DNA of 64,000 bases from Bretschneidera sinensis (Eukaryota; Streptophyta; Magnoliopsida; Brassicales; Akaniaceae). The first letter of the stretch is position 1, and every line of letters starts with the position of its first letter. The notes beneath the pieces are model-generated. The model had not been told where the DNA came from. It saw only the letters and a list, made by a program, of their open reading frames with translations, and ran no database searches. Positions 21,851-33,481 of the stretch are shown here, piece by piece. Both the position numbers and the translations under genes were made by a program. The DNA lies in NCBI GenBank assembly GCA_023935145.1, contig CM043698.1, forward strand, positions 62,277,501 to 62,341,500. Direction: 5' to 3'.

Positions 21851-22138
21851 ATGGCCATTCGCTTACCTGGTGCCAAACAGATTCTTCGCAGATCAAGTTT
21901 CTCTAGAAATCAACCAACATCCTTAGATGTTCCAAAAGGATACTTTGCGGTTTATGTTGGAGAAAGCCAAAAGAAGCGATTCATAATTCCATTCTCGTTC
22001 TTAACTCAGCCTTCATTTCAACATTTGCTATGCAAAGCAGAGGAAGAATTTGGCTACGATCATCCAACAGGTGGTCTCACAATTCCTTGCCCAGAAGACA
22101 TCTTCGTTGATCTCACTTCTCGCTTGAATGGGTGTTGA
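21851..22138 (+). CDS. SAUR family auxin-responsive protein (SAUR2)
   Basis: Intronless, 95 residues, complete SAUR core: [54 protein letters not shown]. The N-terminal [19 protein letters not shown] is basic. It differs from SAUR5 (46532) by only a few residues (for example FSFL against ISFL, QHLL against QDLL), as expected for a recent duplicate. No stop or frameshift is present. Expected role: promotion of cell expansion through PP2C.D inhibition. Its regulation is probably altered because Copia C separates the TATA box from the auxin motifs. Whether it is still auxin-inducible, silent, or driven from the LTR cannot be told from sequence. Confidence 0.95.
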   Translation: MAIRLPGAKQILRRSSFSRNQPTSLDVPKGYFAVYVGESQKKRFIIPFSFLTQPSFQHLLCKAEEEFGYDHPTGGLTIPCPEDIFVDLTSRLNGC

Positions 22139-23620
22139 TGTTCATGAAATAGGATAAATTAGAAGAGATTATTTTGTTGATTCTTGTATATACTTTCCTT
22201 TTCTACAGAAGAAGAGATTGAACTGAAATTGTCTGCCTGTTGAGAAAGTAGCACCGGAACAAAATGTAGTTTTTTTTTGCTTTTCGATCAATTGTAAAGT
22301 AAATAGAATCAAATATGATAGACTAATGAAATTTTGTGGATAATTTTTCAGTTAGAACTCTGAAGTAAATTTAATTTTACTTTCCTTTTGTTCAAGAATG
22401 ACAGTTTAGAATCATTTTCTGTTTGCAGCCCTTTTAAAGCAAACAAAATTTGATCATCAATGTACTAATCTCAATGTCTGCAATTTGAACAAAAAGAGAA
22501 TACTGAGACTCATCCATCTTGCTTAGTACTTATCTACACCATGAATCAGCTACAGTACTGACCAACTGATTTGGACAATGGGAAAAGGAATATCTAGAGA
22601 ACACTGGAGTGTGAATTGTTGAACCAAAATTCATCCACAGGAAATGATAATGAGAAGATGATTGGTAATATGATCGTTAACTATCTAAGATGGGATATGG
22701 TGTCCTCGAACAACGTTCCTTAATCACATGAATGAAATGTTTAGCTCCAAGCCAGATAGAGAGAAGACAGAAGTGATAGAGAGAAGACAGAAGTTACTAG
22801 CTGAAATCAGGTCAGTTACAAAACTGTTCATTACATTTTTACTTTAATTAGTGCCTTCTTATTTCTTGATTTTTCTGAATTTTTCACCATATCCTTTGCA
22901 ATCTTGCACGTCTCACGTTAACCTCCAAGCCACTGAAATCATATAAGCTTTTGATCCTTCTTCCATCAGTTATAGGCTTCATATACTACCTTCCTTGTTA
23001 ATTCAATCTTCATTATACAAGGGTCATTTAACTTTTCATCTGTATCAACATTTACTAGTATCCAACTGTCCACTTCCAATCTTCAGCTGGTCCTCAGTGG
23101 TTTAATATGAAGCTTGTAGGGCATAGTATTTGTAAACTTGCAGACAATATAATTTGGCAGATTCTAATCTTTGTGAGTTAGTTGGGAAACAGAACCATGT
23201 GATACCCTCATGAACTATGTCCCTAGGCAGACCCCAGGTAATGATACTTCGGCGCTTACCCTAATTTTCAGTCAATTAGGCTCTTACAACTTCCACATAT
23301 AGTGTCACACTTATTATCCTTCTCGGGATTGCATTGAAATTTGGATATTTGTACCAATGATTAATTTGCCATCTATTTGCAATTAGGTATTTTCAAAATG
23401 GAGATTGGACATGCACTTCACAAGGGTTTGTCTTGTAGGTTAATGAGCTAAAGCAACAAATGCCAATGTTTTTTGTCATGGACTTTGTAATAAATTGTCA
23501 TTCCTGCCTCCATATTTAATAATATTTGTAGGCATTTGCCAGTTTAGTGAGTGAAAATATGTGTAGGGGGTGAACCTGTTAAAAATACAGATTCTTGCCA
23601 AATCTCTTTGATTTCAAGGG
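22139..23620. other. Inter-SAUR DNA after SAUR2
   Basis: No gene is supported. Collinear with 46820-48299. A small tandem of a 23-base unit (agagagaagacagaagt...) occurs near 22755-22795. Conserved AT-rich noncoding blocks are shared with the other inter-SAUR intervals. Confidence 0.6.
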
Positions 23621-23909
23621 GGTCCATTGTAGCTTGTTCTCCTAGAAATTGTTAGGTGTAATGTCTTGTAACAAATATGCAGTCTCACTCACCACTAAGT
23701 TCTTGATGATTAGTTGGAAGACAGGATTTTAATTGAAGACTTCGCCAATTGTGAGAGCACCAATATCGTTCTTGAGTCAGCCTTCATTTCACAAGTTGCT
23801 ATGCATGGCAGAGGAAGAATTCGGCTATGATCATCCAATGGGTGCTCTCACAATTCCGTGCACAGAAGATATCTTCATTGATCTCACTTCTCGCTTGAAT
23901 GGATTGTGA
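23621..23909 (+). pseudogene. SAUR pseudogene: promoter fused to 3' half of the gene
   Basis: The GGTCCAT promoter block (23621-23627) runs as usual to ggaagacagg at about 23728. It then passes through about 30 bases of foreign sequence (attttaattgaagacttcgcc...) straight into SAUR codons at 23760 ([10 protein letters not shown] type), ending with SRLNGL and TGA at 23909. TGTCTC, the TATA box, the ATG and about 46 codons are missing. The remaining 49 codons have no stops. The same fusion occurs at 48300-48588, so the event is older than the segmental duplication. Confidence 0.85.
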
Positions 23910-25130
23910 TTTTTTATCAATTAGGGTAAATCAGAAGAGACAATTTTGTCGATTCTTGTATACACTTTCCCTTTTTGCAGAAGAAGAGCTTGAACTGAAA
24001 TTGTCTACCCATAGAGAAAGTTACTAATAGGAACTAATGCAGTTCTTTCAGCATTTTTTATCAATTGTAAAGTTTTAGAATCAAATATGTTAAACTAATA
24101 AAATTTTGTGGATTATTTTCAGTTAGCACTCTGAAGTAAATTTAGTTTTACTTTCCTTTTGTTCGATTAAGCATGACAGTATAGAATCATATTCTGTTTG
24201 CAGCCCTTTTAAAGGAAACAGAATTTGATCATCAGTGTACTAATCTCAATGTCTCAATGTCTGCAATTTGAACAATTAAGTTCAAAGATTGGGGCTCATT
24301 CAAGCTTAGTACATATATACACCACAAGTCAGCTACAATACTGACCAAATGATTTGGTCAATGGGAAAACTTAGAAAGGATTAAGGAATATCTAGAGAAC
24401 AAAGGAGTGTGTTAATTGTTGAACCAAAATTCATCCACAAGAAATGATGGTTAGCAGATTATTGGTAATATGATCGTAAACTATCTAATAAAGGGATATT
24501 GTGTCCTCGAACAGCATTCCTTTATTCATGTGAATGAAATGTTTAGCTCAAGAGTTCAGCTTTGAACAAACTGGAAATGATAAAGAGAAGACAGAAGTGT
24601 TTGACAGAAGTCAGAAGCTGAAATCAGGTCAGTTATACTAACTACGACTGTTCATTATTCTATCTTACTTTAATTAGTATCTTATTATGTCTTGATTTTT
24701 ATGAATTCTTAACCATATCCACTGCAATCTTGCTTGTCTCACGTTAGCCTCCAAGCCGTTGAATTTATGTAGGCTTTCAATTCTTCTTCCTTCTGAATCC
24801 TCCTTGTGCAGTTAGGCTTGAAAAATCATAACTTGCTTGTTAATTCAATATTCATTACAGAACATACACACTGTGTTGTCTCAAGCGTGTCCCTTACCCA
24901 AGGGTCATTCAACTTGCCGTCTGTATCACAACTTATGACTATTGAACAGTCAACTCCCAATCTTTATTTGTGAAGTTGCAGACAATATCATTTGGCAGAT
25001 CCTATTCTTTTGGAGTTAGTTGGAAAACAGAACCATGTGATACCCTCATGAATTATGTGCTTAGGCAGACCCCAGCTAATGATACTTTGCTGCTTACCTC
25101 AAATTTGATTTAACTTCTCGCTTACCACTT
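23910..25130. other. Inter-SAUR DNA between two pseudogenes
   Basis: No gene is supported. Collinear with 48589-49790. It contains the conserved 3' blocks of the array (e.g. catgacagtatagaatcatattctg). Confidence 0.6.
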
Positions 25131-25274
25131 CCATATATATAAGCATATTAGGAGTTCAACCAGCTCAAGTCTTCACTATAAGTCTCCACCATTCTCAATT
25201 GATAGTTTTTCATCAAACAACTAAGTCTTCAGTCACAGCAAGCCCTTCCAAGTTCTTTTCCTTTACTAGAAACC

Positions 25275-25444
25275 ATGGGCATTCGTTTTCCTGGTGCTAT
25301 TCTCAGCAAACAAATTCTCTGTGGGTCTGTATTGATTGCAAATAAAGCAGTTTTGACATCCACAAGTGTACAAAAAGGGTTCTTAGCAGTATCCTATCAG
25401 AACCAACCTTCATTGATGTCACTTCTCGATTGAACAAATCATGA
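25275..25444 (+). pseudogene. SAUR pseudogene with core deletion
   Basis: It starts normally (MGIRFPGAILSKQIL, like SAUR7 at 59305) and reaches KGFLAVSYQNQPS. It then jumps to the last codons of a SAUR (FIDVTSRLNKS in another frame), with loss of most of the SAUR domain and a frameshift. The upstream TATA box (catatatataagc, about 25132-25144) and leader are preserved. The related fragment at 58023 has the same N-terminus. Confidence 0.85.
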
Positions 25445-27018
25445 GAGAAGGCATGAGAATTGATCACAGAAGAAATATAGAGAGATCACCAACACAATGC
25501 AGCAAAAAGCCATTTGGCTGTTTACTTGAAAGAAATTCAATGAAATGGCTTCATTTTCATCATTCAAGCATCCATTTCAGGAATTTCCAGACCAGGCTGA
25601 AGAAGAGTTGATCATCTGACGGATAGCCTTAGCAATTTCATGCAGCCAAAGCCTACATTGTTCTTACTTTCCATTGGAGTGGATGTGAGAGGAGAAAATT
25701 ATGATAATGGCTATACTTGAGAACACAAACTGTGTAACAATGTTGACCAGAAAACAAGTCTCTTCATTTTTCAATTAGAAGAACTGGGTTGTTTCATGAA
25801 GTTTTTATTTTCTCTGCAAGTAATTTTCATACCAAATAACTCCATATCTCCATCTACAAATTTAAACAGAATTTCTTATTCTCCTATTTGATTTTGTTCT
25901 CAATGATGGTCATACACTTCAAATGCTCATGATAAAGCACTATGTACATTAAATTACAGCTGAGAAACCGAAAAATGAAACTTATCTTCCTTATTACAGC
26001 TACTGATATGCCAGTGTTAGATCATCAGTTGAATATGTTAGCTACTCAAGTCATAAGAAAATATAGATAATATTATAATAAGGCTTCTTCTTACTGTTTG
26101 TCCATTGTCAATGTGTTCATTGGAAGCATGAGTCGCATCTAGGTTTGTTTTCATTACTTTGCAGATCAAACAATTAGCAGGTTCAGTTTACATGGGACTC
26201 TTTTTATAAAGCTTGAATGATTGTTGTCCATATGTACTAGACCCCTCTGTCCCTATCATTGGTTAGAATAAAATCAGAATTCAAAATAAATGGTGACTGT
26301 TGTTTTCCAACCTTCAAACTGGTCTTCTTTTGTTCTGCATAGCTTGGAATAACATTTTTTGTTGCCTAGAAATGGGGTTGGTTTTCATGATGACACACTT
26401 CGTATGCTCTTCACTGATGATTGTCTAGCAAGTTGTCATGCCAAAACAACAAATGCTGGTGATATTTTTTCAAAGATATTTTTCACTAATTGCAGCTCTC
26501 TTCCAGCATTATATTGAGATTATTCTTGTGACATTGATCACAACTCAGAGATTCACAGTTAAGAGACTAATCATGTTATATATTTGATTGAATGTTTTGT
26601 CTGGTTTCTAAAACTTAGAATCTTTTCTCATTCAGATGACAGAAAACTTGTAAGATCCTATAGTAAAAGAAATAGAATCTCCAAAAGAGCTTTATAGGGA
26701 GATTAATCTGGTCCATAATGTCCTAATTATCCGTTCTTACCAAAACATGATAGACTTAAATGTCTTAAGCATGTTTTCTGTCCCAAAAGATCTCATCCAT
26801 GGATCGCAATCTTTTCATTTGAAAATTGAAATGGAGTCAAGTTTATGGTAAGATTGAATGTCACGTCATCAAATGGAGAATATTCAAATTCAAATTTGTC
26901 AATGTGGCATTCAATTTCACCATGAACTTGACCTCCATTTCAATTCTAAAAATGAGAGGATCTTGGTCCCGCTTCAATCAACAAGAAGTTTTATCCTATT
27001 ACACATCTTCAATCTTTA
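25445..27018. other. Noncoding DNA between the last alpha pseudogene and retroelement D
   Basis: No gene is supported on either strand. The block matches 49797-50481 and 55325-55985 on either side of Copia G, which shows the empty site of G here (aacattttttgttgcctag near 26350). Confidence 0.65.
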
Positions 27019-27371
27019 TGTTAGGGTTAAACTACCCTATCCCTACGGATCTTGAGATGCAAATATAGAGAAGAAAATAGAAATAAATCAAAGACAAACA
27101 CACAACACACAGCACACAGATTTACGTGGTTCACCCAAACTCGGGTTATGTTCATGGAGTTGCAGCGATTTCACTATGTCTTGAAGAACAATACAATGAG
27201 GTCTCACCCCTAGACACCCCTCACAGTATTCAAAAAACGGCTCACCCCCTTACACAAAAGAATAAGATGAAACCCTTATATTTCCGGGTTACAATAAAAC
27301 AGTTACCAAACAGTTTTATTTTGGGTTAAAATAAAACAGTTACCAAACCAGACTCCACACATAGCCTAACA
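27019..27371 (-). repeat. 3' LTR of Copia D
   Basis: 353 bp, tgttaggg to cctaaca on the + strand. Flanked internally by the polypurine tract (on the minus strand gactccaagtgggagat-like; + strand atctcccacttggagac). Confidence 0.8.
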
Positions 27372-27462
27372 ATCTCCCACTTGGAGACTGGTCCAATCAC
27401 CAGCACCAAGCACCACGTGCCTTCAAACAAAGCAACCATCGCCACAACTCATTCACCTTTCC

Positions 27463-27990
27463 TTAAGCCTGAAGACCAACTGAAGCTGAGCACAGCTTCA
27501 ATTTCTCAATAGTGACACCCTTAGTCAACATATCTGCTAGATTCTCGGTTCCACGAATGTTCTCCAGTACCAACTGTTCACTGTCGAGAAGAGAGCGAAT
27601 AAAGTGATATCTTAACTGTATATACTTCGTCCTGGAATGAAACGCCAGATTCTTAGCAAGAAAAATAGCACTCTGACTATCACTGTGTAAAGTACCCCTC
27701 TCATTCTTCTTACCCAGCTCATCCAAGAGACCCTGTAACCAAACCATCTCCTTCCCAGCTTCAGTTATGGCTACATATTCAGCTTCTGTAGTAGAGAGAG
27801 CAACGATCTTCTGTAACTTAGAAGCTCAACTTACAGCTGTACCACCTAGAGTATACACAATCCCTGTAGTACTCTTCTTACTATCAACATCACCAGCTAA
27901 ATCCGCATCCACAAAACCCTACAGTTTTAAACCTGCCCTTGTGAAGCACAGAGATGTATCTGAAGTGCCTTTCAAATACCTCAAGCATAT
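27463..27990 (-). pseudogene. RT-RNase H end of Copia D
   Basis: Minus-strand fragment running from LRYLKGTSDTSLCF through VDADLAGDVDSKKSTTG and [19 protein letters not shown] to [21 protein letters not shown] and the end at 27463. It contains at least two in-frame stops (before GFVDADLAG and before ASKLQKI). RNase H motifs DAD and STTEAEY are visible. It is not functional alone. Confidence 0.85.
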
Positions 27991-28375
27991 CTGATGTGCC
28001 TGCTATCTCCAATCACTATCCGATGACAAAAAGATCTAAGAACAATATTCACAAACCTCGCAAGCACTCTGATGACTATATTCGACATCCTCTACCTCGA
28101 GCATTGCTGGTCGAAAGCTCTACTGCCAAAGAACCAACCTGCTTTACAGAAGCATCCAAATCAAATTATTAGAGAGAAGCCGTGAACAAAGAATTCACTG
28201 CATTGCTTCAAAATGGAACTTGGTCCTTGGTTCTAAAATCACCAAATGCAAATATTGTTGGCTGTCGGTGGGTTTACTGAGTCAAAAGGAAAGCTGATGG
28301 AACTATAAAGCATCACAAAACTCGACTAGTTGCCAAAGGTTTTCACCAACAAGAAGGTATTGATTTTTCAGAAAC
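27991..28375 (+). pseudogene. Copia E pol, upstream part (start of RT)
   Basis: Plus-strand text of the region leading into RT: HYPMTKRSKNNIHKPR, then EAVNKEFTALLQNGTWSLV, VGCRWVY, RLVAKGFHQQEGIDFSET. Two stops replace Trp-type positions (NY*REAVN and WVY*VKRK). It stops abruptly at 28375 where the gag-only LTR element begins, and continues at 34873 after about 50 RT codons are skipped. LTR, gag, protease and integrase of E are absent. Confidence 0.85.
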
Positions 28376-29716
28376 TGATTACGCCCAAAACTTAACGCGG
28401 TTATTGTAGTACAGCTTTGGGGTGTCAATTCCACAGGGAAACAAGTTAATTACAAAAGAAGGTGTAAACTTTAACTCAAACGAAAAAAGATTAAATGAGA
28501 GAATCTGAATTGTGAGCAAATTGTGTAAATAGATTGAATAATATAAATAAGAAACGACAAGGTTTCGGAAATCCTCCCTAGGTTCGTTGCTCTAATCCTA
28601 ACTCGATTCAGTTGTTTTTATCTCGATTGCAAGTTTCACATCCCAAACAAGCAATCGAAAAATATTTAATTAAAGCACATTTATAAATCCTAATGTAATT
28701 GTTATGAAATCTTCTTTATTTTCAAGCACACATGACCTAACTTATAAATTATCAAGAGACAACGATATATCTAAATGACAATACCGCAGCAATGGACAAA
28801 TCTATAAAAGAGATCTATCGGACTCAATCACACCCAAACAGGTACACATAAGAAAAGCATGACTGAACTTATATGGAAAATAAGCATGCAATCACCGGAG
28901 TAATAATAAATCTACTAATTAAATTAAAGAATAAAACATAACAATATTTAATGAAAATAATACCAAACTACAACTGAATCAAATAAAGGAAAATAAGAAC
29001 AACTACACCTAGGGACTCATCCCTTCGTCTTGCTTGGAGACTAGCCAGCCATGGAGCTCATGCTTCCTTGAGTTGCCTCCGGCCTCTCAACGATCATCTC
29101 CTCCTTGGTAGCGAAAGCTTCGGCGATTCCTCAGCTTGCCCTACAAATTTATACTTTCGGATTGCTCCTAAAGGCCCTCTGGATTGCTCCTAAAGACCCT
29201 TTGGAGTCACTCTCTAATGATTTCAGATGAGCTCCGATTGATCCTCAAAGCTAAAGTGGAGTGGGTCTTATATAGGCAAATATCAAGAGTGCAATATGTT
29301 TCCCATCCGATGTGGGATGTGGGATTTAAGCCCAAAATCATGCTGAAATCCCGCACAGCCCGCACAGCCTGACCTTTGTCTACTAAAACTGCCATAACTT
29401 TCTCTAGAAAAATCATTTTGACGAACCATAAAATTCTCCAGAAAATAGACTTCTGGATCTTTCTAAGCATATATGGCTCATCTTCTGGTTCTTCTTGTAT
29501 CAATACAGTTTAATTTTCAAAGATGATTGATCTGTACGGAAAATTCTGGCAATTTAGTGAAACTCCTTTCCAGTGCGGGCAGCAGTTGTTGCTCTTTTAA
29601 GCCCTCTATCTTATCCTTTCGGAAGCATTCTTTCACTCCAGTATGCCTCGAGTCTTTGTGCTTCAAGCAATGATAAATTTTCCTCCTCTTTTAAGCTTAA
29701 AGTACCTGAAAATGCA
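28376..29716 (-). repeat. 3' LTR of the gag-only element
   Basis: About 1341 bp, tgattacgccc to gaaaatgca on the + strand. It differs from its partner by scattered substitutions and one indel of about 50 bp near 29300, so the element is not recent. Confidence 0.8.
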
Positions 29717-31589
29717 CCGAAATAGATCAATGATCCAAGAATGATACTTTAGAGTTGTTAACGTATAAAAGTGCAATTAAAACCTTGATCAACCCTAAAA
29801 TGATAACAATCAAGTACTGTTAAGATGCATTTTATGAATCTCATCACAAGCCCCAACTAGCTTATTGCTAGTCCCTAGCAATTGAAGCGAAAATAAGAGA
29901 TGAATTCTACGGTAGGAGTCAAAGTAAATGAAAAACAATATTAATGTTAACCAAGAATAATTCACATTTTGTCTCAAAAATTGCACATAACACACAGCAC
30001 AAAGAATCATTAAATTTCACCTAAGTCCAAAAGTAATCCAAACATCAATCTTAAAATCGTTATTGACTCTTAACATCCATTTTACCGCAAACCATTAATC
30101 CGAACAACCGGATGATTTTATACATAACATTCATGAATACAAGTCTTAGCCTCTAAAAACATAATAAATTGTGTGATATCAATCACAAAAACAAGTTCTA
30201 TATGCTTACATTTCAAACCACTCTCCACTATTGTAGAAAAAATCACACTACATTGGATCAATAAGTCTTTACTATGCTTGTAACGTTAGGCTAAGGTAAA
30301 GGTTAAGAAGAAACATGAAGGATTCAACAAGTAAAAGAACTTAATCTCTTAGTTTTGAACACAACTCTTTAAGCATTGAATAGCCTTACTTCAACACCAA
30401 ACTCTTTCAACCATTTTTATAAGATCATATCTCTCAATAGATCACCACTTTTCTTTTCTTTTCTTCTTTCTTTGCCATAATTCACTTTTTTTTTCTTTTG
30501 TATTTTAGCATAAGACCATTCACCTCATTTTTCATTTTTTTTCTTTTCCACAACCCCTAACTTATCTCCTTTAATATACTTGGGTTGTGGTAGTGATATT
30601 TTTCATATTTCCCTCCCTACTCCTTTTAAGTGCTTCTCAAAAAATGTGTATAGCTAAGTTCTTTTAAGAGAAATGTAAGGATAAAATATTCTCTTTAGGC
30701 TCATAAGGGTGAGTAAATTGGCTATTGAAAGAAACAAGGCTCAAATTCTTTTTCAAGAAAATGCTCAAATAGGTGACTAGTGGCAAATATAGCAATGGTA
30801 GGTTTGAAAGGCACAAACGGTCCAAAAATGGGCTATATCATATCCTAAGTAGTGTGCATTCTAGGAATTCGCCTCAAGTGGTTATCAAGTAAGTTCTAGA
30901 GCTTGTCAAGACTGCAAAAATATTCACAAAATAATCACACATAGAATTTCTCTAGATGTTATAGACTAATCATACAATCTTACCACAAACTAGAGTCTCA
31001 AACCAAATGAAGATTGATATTTAAATTAATTTCAAACCGAAACTAAATTTAACTCCTTCTAAATGCTATCTGCTATCTCAATTAAGTTTATATCATTGAC
31101 ATGTGAACTGACTCTAAGACTAACACAAAGCATGCTAAACAAAAACAAAGAGGAAAATGACACCAAGCAGTTCAATGGAAAAAGAAAAATGTATGGAAAT
31201 AAAGAAAATGGAAACAAAGAGATGCATTTCCTCCACCCCCAACTTAAAAACTGCATTGACCTCAATGTAAAAGAAAGAGTAAAGGAAAATCCCCTTGTAG
31301 CCAAAGGTGCACAGAAGCTGAAAATTGTGCTCCACCATTTGAACTGCTTCGTATTTTTGTCCCTGAAAAAGAAATGCGAAAGTAAAACTGAAAAACAGCA
31401 AGATAATAATAATAAACAAGAGAAAAAATAAATATGAAAAACAATAAAAATAAAAGGATACGTTGTGGGCTGCCTCCCATGAGTGCTAAGTTTTATGTCT
31501 TCAGCCAGACGCTCTTATTCCCTCCTTGAAAAACATAGGTTGAATGCATCTGTCACTACTTCATTGCCATATTTGGTGCTTCTATGCTT
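29717..31589 (-). other. Noncoding internal region of the gag-only element
   Basis: AT-rich, with T-rich runs near 30440-30620 and no supported coding sequence. It includes the blocks agcttattgctagtccctag (about 29859) and gggctgcctcccatgagtgc (about 31467), which recall conserved noncoding motifs of large plant non-autonomous elements (recollection, unverified). Open frames at 31059-31480 are on both strands, of low complexity, and not convincing. Confidence 0.6.
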
Positions 31590-33268
31590 TTAGGGGGCCT
31601 CAAGGATGTCATCAGTAACATCCGTAAATTCTGGCTCAATGTACGCTTTGGTGAAGCCATGGATGAGGGTGGACTTAAATGGATTAAGGTACTGGACCTT
31701 TTCCATGAATGAGTCAATCATGTATGCTTGTGCTTGATGGCTTTCATCTACATCCTCTGATTTTCCCGTTATTGGGATGTGTAATGACTTACCCCTTAGT
31801 GTCTCAATAGCATTCACCTTCTTCAAATTATGTTGTGCTAGGTGTTGACCATAGGATATAGACTGAGCTTGAGAAGGGAACTTACCTCGCTCAATCACAC
31901 TCAAGTAGCTCATCAACTTGGACACTTGGCTCTTTATCTCCTTATGTTCTTCAACAACCTGCGTAATCAAAGATTCAATTCTTTGATTAGTCTTACTCTG
32001 TGCCTCAATAAAAGCATGCAAAGTGTCTTCTAAATGACTCATAGAAGATGAAGGTGCATGATATGGTGCAGAATTTGAGCTAGGGGGTTGTGCAAGCTGC
32101 TGATTTTCGAATTTTCAACTGAAGGTGGGGTTATCGCGCCATCCCGGATTATAGGTATTAGAGAAGGGTGTAAAAAGCTTCGTGTACATGCCTAAGGCAT
32201 TACATTGTTCCTCATACATCCATCTCATATCAACAAATATTGGGCATTCATGAGCGGGATGGCCTACCCCGCCACATACAAAACATAGTTTCAAAGATTC
32301 GGCATGGTTAGCCATGTGTGTTGGCTTTGAGCATTTAGTTTTTAATGCCTCTAGTTCCCTGGTAAGCATCTCGACCTTGGCCTTAAGGTTATCCTCTTCC
32401 CTAAGATGGTAAATTCCACCACCATTTGGGTTCTCTATAGGTAGTGACCTATTTTTGCTCTCAGTAGCACTAGGTCCAGTCCAAGTGTGAGCTTTTTCAG
32501 CAAGCTCATTGAGGTACTTTATGGCCTCATCAGGATCTTTCTCTAAAAACTCACCATTACACATCATCTCTACAAATTGACGCTCTCTATATGTAAGTCT
32601 CTCATAAAAATAGCTCACTAAGCACCAACTCTCATACCCATGGTGAGGGCACATACTCAATAACTCTTTAAATCTCTCCCAATACTGATACAAAGTCTCG
32701 CTGTCTTTTTGTGAAAGGTGGAGATTTGCCTTTTTAAAGCATTGGTCTTATGTTGGGGAAAATATTTATTAAAAAAAATCTGAGTCATCTCAGTCCACGA
32801 CCCAATAGATCATGGTCTAAGTGAGTATAGCCAACTCTTAGCTCTATCCTTCAAAGCAAAAGGAAAGAACTTAAGCCTCACAATGTCATCGGTTTCATCT
32901 AGACTATGAAAAGTCGCGACTACTTCCTCAAACTCTCTAATATGCACATATGGGTTTTCATTATCCAAGCCATGAAATGTAGGGAGTAATTGAATCATCC
33001 CTAGTTTAAGATCTAATTGGCGAGTATTGGCTGGAAACATGATGCACTATGGTGTGGCTGTGCGTGTAGGGTAGAGGTAATCCTGAAGTGTCCTAGCAAC
33101 ATTCTCGTTATGGTTATCGGCCATGTTAACAAAATCCTCTAAATTCTCACTTGGGTTTTCACTATGGGTTGATCTAGGTAAGGTTTCACTATCAGACTCG
33201 GAAGGAGAGGGTAATTCTAGTTCAGGTCTTTTAATAAATCTACCTCGCTGATCTCTCGGTCTAAGCAT
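31590..33268 (-). pseudogene. Gypsy-type gag of the gag-only element
   Basis: Three minus-strand segments form one gag. The N-terminus (MLRPRDQRGRFIKRPELELP) is at 33047-33268. The retrotransposon gag domain follows (GMIQLLPTFHGLDNENPYVH, then FFPFALKDRAKSWLYSL) at 32810-33040. Then comes RFKELLSMCPHHGYESW to a zinc knuckle CFVCGGVGHPAHECP at 32115-32693, and a coiled-coil-like C-terminal part (LEDTLHAFIEAQSKTNQRIE) at 31590-32042. Stops or frame breaks separate the pieces near 33043, 32808 and 32110. There is no protease DSG/DTG motif after gag. The product would be a Gag able to form particles, if it were intact. Confidence 0.8.
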
Positions 33269-33458
33269 ACACCAAATGAATCAAAGAGAAAATAAATGAA
33301 ACAGAAAAATAAAAATAAAAATAAATAAATAAAATAATGCAGCAATCCAAAAGAAGGAACGAAGTTACAGCCTTTACAGCTGCTGAAAAGAAAAACTATT
33401 TACAACTCTTCTACCGTCACGTCAAAAGTTGACAAACTTCCTTGTAAGTAAGCGCGTT

Positions 33459-33476
33459 TCCCCGGCAACGACGCCA
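33459..33476 (-). other. Primer-binding region of the gag-only element
   Basis: Minus strand TGGCGTCGTTGCCGGGGA, five bases internal to the 5' LTR. This motif is typical after the 5' LTR of many large Gypsy and LARD families (known pattern). The exact tRNA was not determined. Confidence 0.65.
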
Positions 33477-33481
33477 AAATT

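Larger units (their letters stand above)
8649..27018 (+). repeat. Segmental duplication, copy alpha
   Basis: With Copia B (8971-15401) and Copia C (16423-21700) removed, this stretch is collinear with about 44540-55990. It carries SAUR2 (like SAUR5), truncated pseudogene 23760 (like 48439), and matching noncoding blocks up to ttacacatcttcaatct at about 27016. Pseudogene 25275 has no counterpart in copy beta, where a deletion is present. Confidence 0.75.
27019..27990 (-). mobile_element. Copia element D, 3' end only
   Basis: Minus-strand 3' LTR plus the RNase H part of pol. The upstream part is missing: at about 27990 the sequence switches to plus-strand Copia E. It inserted at the site that reads ttcaatctctagtgggtcc in copy beta (near 55978). 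Confidence 0.8.

Noticed and set aside
29184..29503. Open frames duplicated at 34335-34637
   Set aside because: Located in both LTRs of the gag-only element, so the duplication is LTR identity.
31063..31480. Open frames on both strands in the gag-only element
   Set aside because: AT-rich and Lys/Asn- or Phe-rich in composition, overlapping on opposite strands, with no domain.
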